A stretch of DNA of 9,401 nucleotides, taken from positions 1 to 9,401 of the forward strand of contig JAYTCQ010000394.1 in NCBI GenBank assembly GCA_043736395.1, in the 5' to 3' direction. A program made the position numbers and the translations under genes. This document shows positions 6,311 through 9,401 of the stretch, one piece after another; the first letter of the stretch is position 1, and each line of letters begins with the position of its first letter. Below the pieces are notes generated by a model, which worked only from the letters and a program-made list of their open reading frames with translations, was not told where the DNA came from and did not search any database. This DNA comes from JAFDVL01 sp043736395. Its GTDB lineage: Bacteria > Acidobacteriota > Blastocatellia > RBC074.

Positions 6311-8071
6311 TTACAGATTTTTCTTTTTCATTTCGTCCATTATGTAATCCGAAGCCCGCCAGCTTAATGCCATAATTGTTAACGTGGGATTTTTGTGCGT
6401 CCCCGAAGCAAAAGCTGCCGCGTCCATGACAAATAAATTCTTAACATCCCACGATTGATTGAACTGATTGAGCACCGAAGTTTTTTTGTCGCTACCCATG
6501 TGAGCAGTTCCCATTTCGTGAATCGAATGTCCGGCAACATCCGGAGCTTTCGGCAAACGGACGTCTACCGCTTTTGCCGCCGCGAAAATTTCCTCATAGG
6601 TTTTCTTCACGTACTTGAACATATTCAGGTCGTTATCGTCCCATTTGTAATTAATTTTCAAAACAGGACTTCCCCACTTATCTTTGACGGCATTATCAAT
6701 TTCGACAAATTTATTTGCGCTGGGCAACATTTCTCCGTGACATGCCAAAGAGACACGCGTACCTTGCCAGCGGCGAACTTCTTTCTTGAAATCAAGACCA
6801 AATCCTGCCGTACTTTTTGCGTTCTTATCAGGACGCGAACGTTGACGCACCGAAGGCTCAATTTGAAATCCGCGCAGGAAATCACGTTTTTCATTCGGAC
6901 GAAAATATCCAAACCACGGGAAAATAATATGCGACCCGCCGATGCCGTCTCCGGCTTCACGTTCAGAAAAACTTAGATCAGGTAAGTAGCCTTGCGCCCC
7001 GACATCCAAATGTTCGATGAAGTTTTTGCCGATTTGACCGCTGGAATTCGCAATCCCTGAAAGCAACAACAGCCGCGTCGTTTCGAGCGTTCCACAACCA
7101 AGCACGACAACACGCGCTTTAATTTCTTTTTGCTCACCCGAAGCTTTATCAATGTAGGTGACTCCGCTGGCTAAGCCCTTGCTGTCAACATTCACTTTGG
7201 TTGCCATCGCATTCGGAATCAGCGTGAATGTCTTCGGGTATTTTTCAAGCAGCGGCATTACCTGACGGAAGGCGGAGTTATAAAACGACCACGTTTCGCA
7301 ACCATCATCGCATCCGGCGCAGTAATGGCAGGAAGGAATATCTTTATCAAATAATTTCGTAATCGCAGGATTCGGGCGATAAGGTTTCGTCAGCATCGCA
7401 CGGCGCACATGCATAGCGCGAATGCCTAATTTTTCTCCAGCTTTTTTCAGGAAATAATCGGGGCATTTTAGAGCTACAGGCGGTAAAAAATTGTCTGCAT
7501 CAGGAAAATCAGGATGATTTTCTTTGGCTCCGCACACGCCCATGAAAATTTCAGCTTTGTCGTAGTACGGTGCAATGTCTTTGTAGGTAACAGGCCAATC
7601 CTTTCCAGCTCCATCACGGGAACGCATTTTAAAATCGTTCTCATTGAAACGATTGGCATAACGTCCCCAGAACATCGTGCGTCCACCGACATTGCGCGCG
7701 CGCATCCATTCGTACGGCGTTTCTTTTGGAGAGGTAAACGGTTCGTCAGGATTTGCATTTGGCGCGTACGGGTTTGGGCCAAAGGCATATTTCTTGCGCA
7801 TCTCATCGCTGGGCGCTTCGCTTTTCAAGCCACGATGTTCGTCTTCATAAGGAAACGGATCGTGATAGGCAAAATCCATAAATGATTTACGCACCGGGCC
7901 GGCTTCCAGCATGACAACTTTCAGCCCGCCTTCCACTAAGACCTGCGCGGTAGTGCCTCCGGCGGCTCCTGATCCGATAATTAAAACATCGTATTCAGAA
8001 ACTTGTTTTTGAATCGCAGGCGCGGCAGTCGCTTTTTTTGCAGGGGTAGATTTTTTCTTACGCTGGAACAT
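6311..8071 (-). CDS. GMC-family FAD-dependent oxidoreductase with a cysteine cluster
   Basis: A 586-residue enzyme of the glucose-methanol-choline family, which oxidises an alcohol or sugar hydroxyl using FAD. The dinucleotide fold shows GSGAAGG (33-39) and the ribose-binding acid in LEAG (E56). The FAD loop NVGGRTMFWG is at 127-136. The C-terminal substrate domain has HEMGTAHMG (518-526), with H518 as likely catalytic base, and HKNPTLTIMAL (559-569), with N561 as likely partner. C248, C251, C254 and C258 form C-x2-C-x2-C-x3-C, like the iron-sulfur-binding region of FAD-dependent sugar dehydrogenases. The first 25 residues are Lys/Ala-rich and contain no Sec or Tat signal. No small Tat-exported partner subunit or cytochrome gene lies within the window. 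The ATG at 8071 has TGAGG (8088-8084) 12 bases upstream. The gene is divergent from tRNA-Glu and 70 bases ahead of the glycosyltransferase. The substrate is unknown. Confidence 0.92.
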   Translation of the reverse strand: MFQRKKKSTPAKKATAAPAIQKQVSEYDVLIIGSGAAGGTTAQVLVEGGLKVVMLEAGPVRKSFMDFAYHDPFPYEDEHRGLKSEAPSDEMRKKYAFGPNPYAPNANPDEPFTSPKETPYEWMRARNVGGRTMFWGRYANRFNENDFKMRSRDGAGKDWPVTYKDIAPYYDKAEIFMGVCGAKENHPDFPDADNFLPPVALKCPDYFLKKAGEKLGIRAMHVRRAMLTKPYRPNPAITKLFDKDIPSCHYCAGCDDGCETWSFYNSAFRQVMPLLEKYPKTFTLIPNAMATKVNVDSKGLASGVTYIDKASGEQKEIKARVVVLGCGTLETTRLLLLSGIANSSGQIGKNFIEHLDVGAQGYLPDLSFSEREAGDGIGGSHIIFPWFGYFRPNEKRDFLRGFQIEPSVRQRSRPDKNAKSTAGFGLDFKKEVRRWQGTRVSLACHGEMLPSANKFVEIDNAVKDKWGSPVLKINYKWDDNDLNMFKYVKKTYEEIFAAAKAVDVRLPKAPDVAGHSIHEMGTAHMGSDKKTSVLNQFNQSWDVKNLFVMDAAAFASGTHKNPTLTIMALSWRASDYIMDEMKKKNL

Positions 8072-8112
8072 CGTTTTATTAAACCTCAGTCAGAAATAGG
8101 GAAATCGTATTC

Positions 8113-8141
8113 ATTCTAAAGATCAGTATACACGTTGTCCA
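8113..8141 (-). promoter_or_regulatory. Candidate sigma70-type promoter of the GMC oxidoreductase
   Basis: On the minus strand TGGACA (8141-8136) and TAGAAT (8118-8113) are separated by exactly 17 bases, each matching 5 of 6 consensus positions. Transcription would start near 8106, giving a leader of about 35 bases that includes the TGAGG ribosome binding site. This is the best promoter-like match I found in the window. Confidence 0.55.
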
Positions 8142-8179
8142 GCAAGCGATGGAGCAGGGAATTCAAACAGAACAAATGA

Positions 8180-8208
8180 TTGAAAAACCAATGGCAGCGT
8201 GATATACA
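8180..8208 (+). promoter_or_regulatory. Candidate sigma70-type promoter of tRNA-Glu
   Basis: TTGAAA (8180-8185) and TATACA (8203-8208) are separated by 17 bases, matching 5 and 4 of 6 consensus positions. The start would be near 8215, about 37 bases before the mature tRNA, a reasonable 5' leader for RNase P processing. It sits back to back with the promoter proposed for the GMC gene. Confidence 0.5.
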
Positions 8209-8251
8209 AGCTGTGACGAACAACCTCTTGAAAATCAGGTGAATAACTCAA

Positions 8252-8328
<77 letters not shown>

Positions 8329-8358
8329 AGCATTTCTAAAATTTAACCCAATTGTCAG

Positions 8359-8387
8359 GAAGGCGGCGAAAGTCGCCTTTGGTTTTT
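8359..8387 (+). terminator. Intrinsic terminator-like hairpin after tRNA-Glu, in the epimerase leader
   Basis: The stem 8359-8367 pairs with 8372-8380 (AAGGCGGC core against GTCGCCTT, with G-U pairs near the loop and at the base) and is capped by a GAAA tetraloop closed by C-G. GG and five T residues (8383-8387) follow. This is a plausible rho-independent terminator for the tRNA transcript. It ends just 5 bases before the epimerase Shine-Dalgarno, so it could also act as an attenuator or leader structure. There is no T-run on the minus strand, so it is directional. Confidence 0.6.
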
Positions 8388-8391
8388 CAAC

Positions 8392-8397
8392 GAAGGA
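8392..8397 (+). promoter_or_regulatory. Ribosome binding site deciding the epimerase start
   Basis: GAAGGA lies 8 bases before the GTG at 8406. This favours that GTG over the in-frame TTG at 8352, which would add 18 basic residues encoded across the terminator-like hairpin. Confidence 0.65.
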
Positions 8398-8405
8398 ATT
8401 TAAAA

Positions 8406-9359
8406 GTGAGTAATTTATATTTAGTGACAGGCGGCGCAGGATTTATCGGTTCGCACATCGCAACAGCATTAATTCATCGCGGAGATCGCGTTCGGATTCT
8501 CGATAATTTATCTACGGGACATCGTCACAATCTGGCACATCTCGAAGGCAAAATTGAATTCATTGAAGGCAGTATTTGCGATGAAGAAATTACAAACAAA
8601 GCAATGGAAGGCGTTCACGTAGTTTTCCATGAAGCGGCGATTCCGTCGGTTCCGCGCTCAGTGGCGAATCCACGCGAAAGCCACGAAGCGAACGTTAATG
8701 GAACTTTCAATGTTTTGATGGCGGCCAAAGAAGCCGGAGTGAAACGATTGGTTTTTGCGGCTTCGAGTTCGGCGTATGGTGAAACGGAAACTTTGCCGAA
8801 GCACGAAGCAATGTATCCAAATCCGCTTTCACCCTACGCGGCGCACAAAGTTTTCGGCGAATTTTATTGTCAGGTTTTTTCGAAGGTTTATGGGTTGGAA
8901 ACTGTTGCGCTCAGATATTTCAATGTCTTCGGCCCGCGTCAAGACCCGACGTCGCAATATTCTGGTGTGATTTCTAAATTCGTCACTTCATTGCTGGCAA
9001 ATCAGGCTCCGGTGATTTTTGGCGATGGCGAACAATCGCGCGATTTCACTTACATTGACAATGTCGTGGACGCAAATCTTCGCGCTGCCGAAGCCGCTGA
9101 TGCCAGTGGCAACGTAGTTAACGTCGGAGTCGGTGAACGAATTACTTTGAATGAATTACAGGCCGAATTACAAAAAATCCTGGGAACGAATTTGACAGTG
9201 AAATACGAAGCTCCGCGCGCCGGAGATGTTCGTCATTCGTTGGCCGAAATCTCAAAAACGGAACGCGTAATGGGGTACAAACCGATTGTTCCTTTTGCCG
9301 AAGGTTTGCGGCGTACAGTTGAATGGTACAAAGAAAGCGCGAAAAAGGCCGCCGCGTAA
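8406..9359 (+). CDS. NAD-dependent nucleotide-sugar 4-epimerase (extended SDR, GalE/WbpP-like)
   Basis: A 317-residue cytoplasmic enzyme starting at GTG 8406. The Rossmann motif TGGAGFIG (8-15) begins right after the start, and ILDNLSTG (31-38) holds the NAD-ribose-binding Asp (D33). The catalytic set is S122 in SSSAYG, Y144 and K148 in SPYAAHK. RYFNVFGPRQDP (170-181) with SQYSGVISKF (183-192) is typical of UDP-glucose / UDP-N-acetylglucosamine 4-epimerases and near relatives. RDFTYIDNVVDA (212-223) is the usual C-terminal domain signature. Length is normal for the family. It would supply UDP-galactose- or UDP-GalNAc-type donors for polysaccharide or glycolipid synthesis. A related 4,6-dehydratase or uronate epimerase role cannot be excluded from motifs alone. 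The gene follows tRNA-Glu and a terminator-like hairpin, leaving little room for a promoter of its own. Confidence 0.9.
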   Translation: MSNLYLVTGGAGFIGSHIATALIHRGDRVRILDNLSTGHRHNLAHLEGKIEFIEGSICDEEITNKAMEGVHVVFHEAAIPSVPRSVANPRESHEANVNGTFNVLMAAKEAGVKRLVFAASSSAYGETETLPKHEAMYPNPLSPYAAHKVFGEFYCQVFSKVYGLETVALRYFNVFGPRQDPTSQYSGVISKFVTSLLANQAPVIFGDGEQSRDFTYIDNVVDANLRAAEAADASGNVVNVGVGERITLNELQAELQKILGTNLTVKYEAPRAGDVRHSLAEISKTERVMGYKPIVPFAEGLRRTVEWYKESAKKAAA

Positions 9360-9366
9360 ATTGAAA

Positions 9367-9401
9367 ATGCAGAAGCCCGCACGCAGTAAGGGCGTCAGTC
9401 C
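9367..9401. repeat. Possible start of a dispersed intergenic repeat at the right edge
   Basis: Just after the epimerase stop, an interrupted GCCC...GGGC inverted repeat (9375-9378 and 9390-9393) lies in a G+C-rich stretch unlike the flanking spacer. I recall similar AAGCCCGC...AAGGGCGT strings as dispersed sequences in Acidobacteriota-type contigs. Only one partial copy is present here and no T-run is visible, so a terminator is not shown. Confidence 0.25.

Noticed and set aside
6455..6976. Plus-strand open frame of 173 codons opposite the GMC gene
   Set aside because: An antisense shadow of a gene with clear catalytic motifs; nothing recognisable in its translation.
8352..8405. TTG start giving 18 extra N-terminal residues on the epimerase
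   Set aside because: The extension is encoded through the terminator-like hairpin and is unrelated to the family. The GTG at 8406 has a good ribosome binding site and places the Rossmann motif at the usual distance from the N-terminus.

Overview
The window looks like part of a chromosome from a free-living, Gram-negative-type bacterium of moderate G+C. My best guess, from overall style only, is an Acidobacteriota (Blastocatellia-like) genome. The basis is a GMC oxidoreductase with a cysteine cluster, a two-part DUF5678/retropepsin-like pair, degenerate GCGGA-type intergenic repeats and a CCA-encoding tRNA-Glu. No phage, transposase, integrase or CRISPR array is visible.

Left block (1-3550, all minus strand). 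Transcription runs right to left. The methionyl-tRNA synthetase gene metG comes first. A HEPN-like protein follows after only 7 bases, then a small DUF5678 protein after 60 bases. A retropepsin-like aspartic protease follows after 13 bases and runs to the left edge, where its open frame ends on the bases TA, so a stop codon is probable but not shown. The three small genes look like accessory cargo behind a housekeeping gene. The HEPN gene is visibly more A+T-rich than metG.

Middle (3551-6310). A divergent spacer holds a degenerate GCGGAT repeat relic and a perfect 8-bp inverted repeat. To its right lies an EamA/DMT-family transporter on the plus strand. The transporter overlaps tail to tail, by 11 bases, with a multi-membrane-span GT-C glycosyltransferase on the minus strand. 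The glycosyltransferase start lies in the loop of a long imperfect inverted repeat, one arm of which encodes its first residues.

Right block (6311-9401). A GMC-family FAD oxidoreductase (minus) lies just upstream of the glycosyltransferase and may be co-transcribed with it. It carries a C-x2-C-x2-C-x3-C cluster suggestive of an iron-sulfur centre. Divergent from it, across a 180-base spacer with good promoter-like elements in both directions, is a tRNA-Glu(CUC) gene (plus). A terminator-like GAAA-loop hairpin follows, then an extended-SDR nucleotide-sugar 4-epimerase (plus). The right edge enters another possible intergenic repeat.

Functionally the window mixes translation (metG, tRNA-Glu), envelope or sugar chemistry (glycosyltransferase, epimerase, perhaps the GMC enzyme), a metabolite exporter, and an uncharacterised HEPN / DUF5678 / retropepsin cluster. 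That cluster is the most likely place for an undescribed system.
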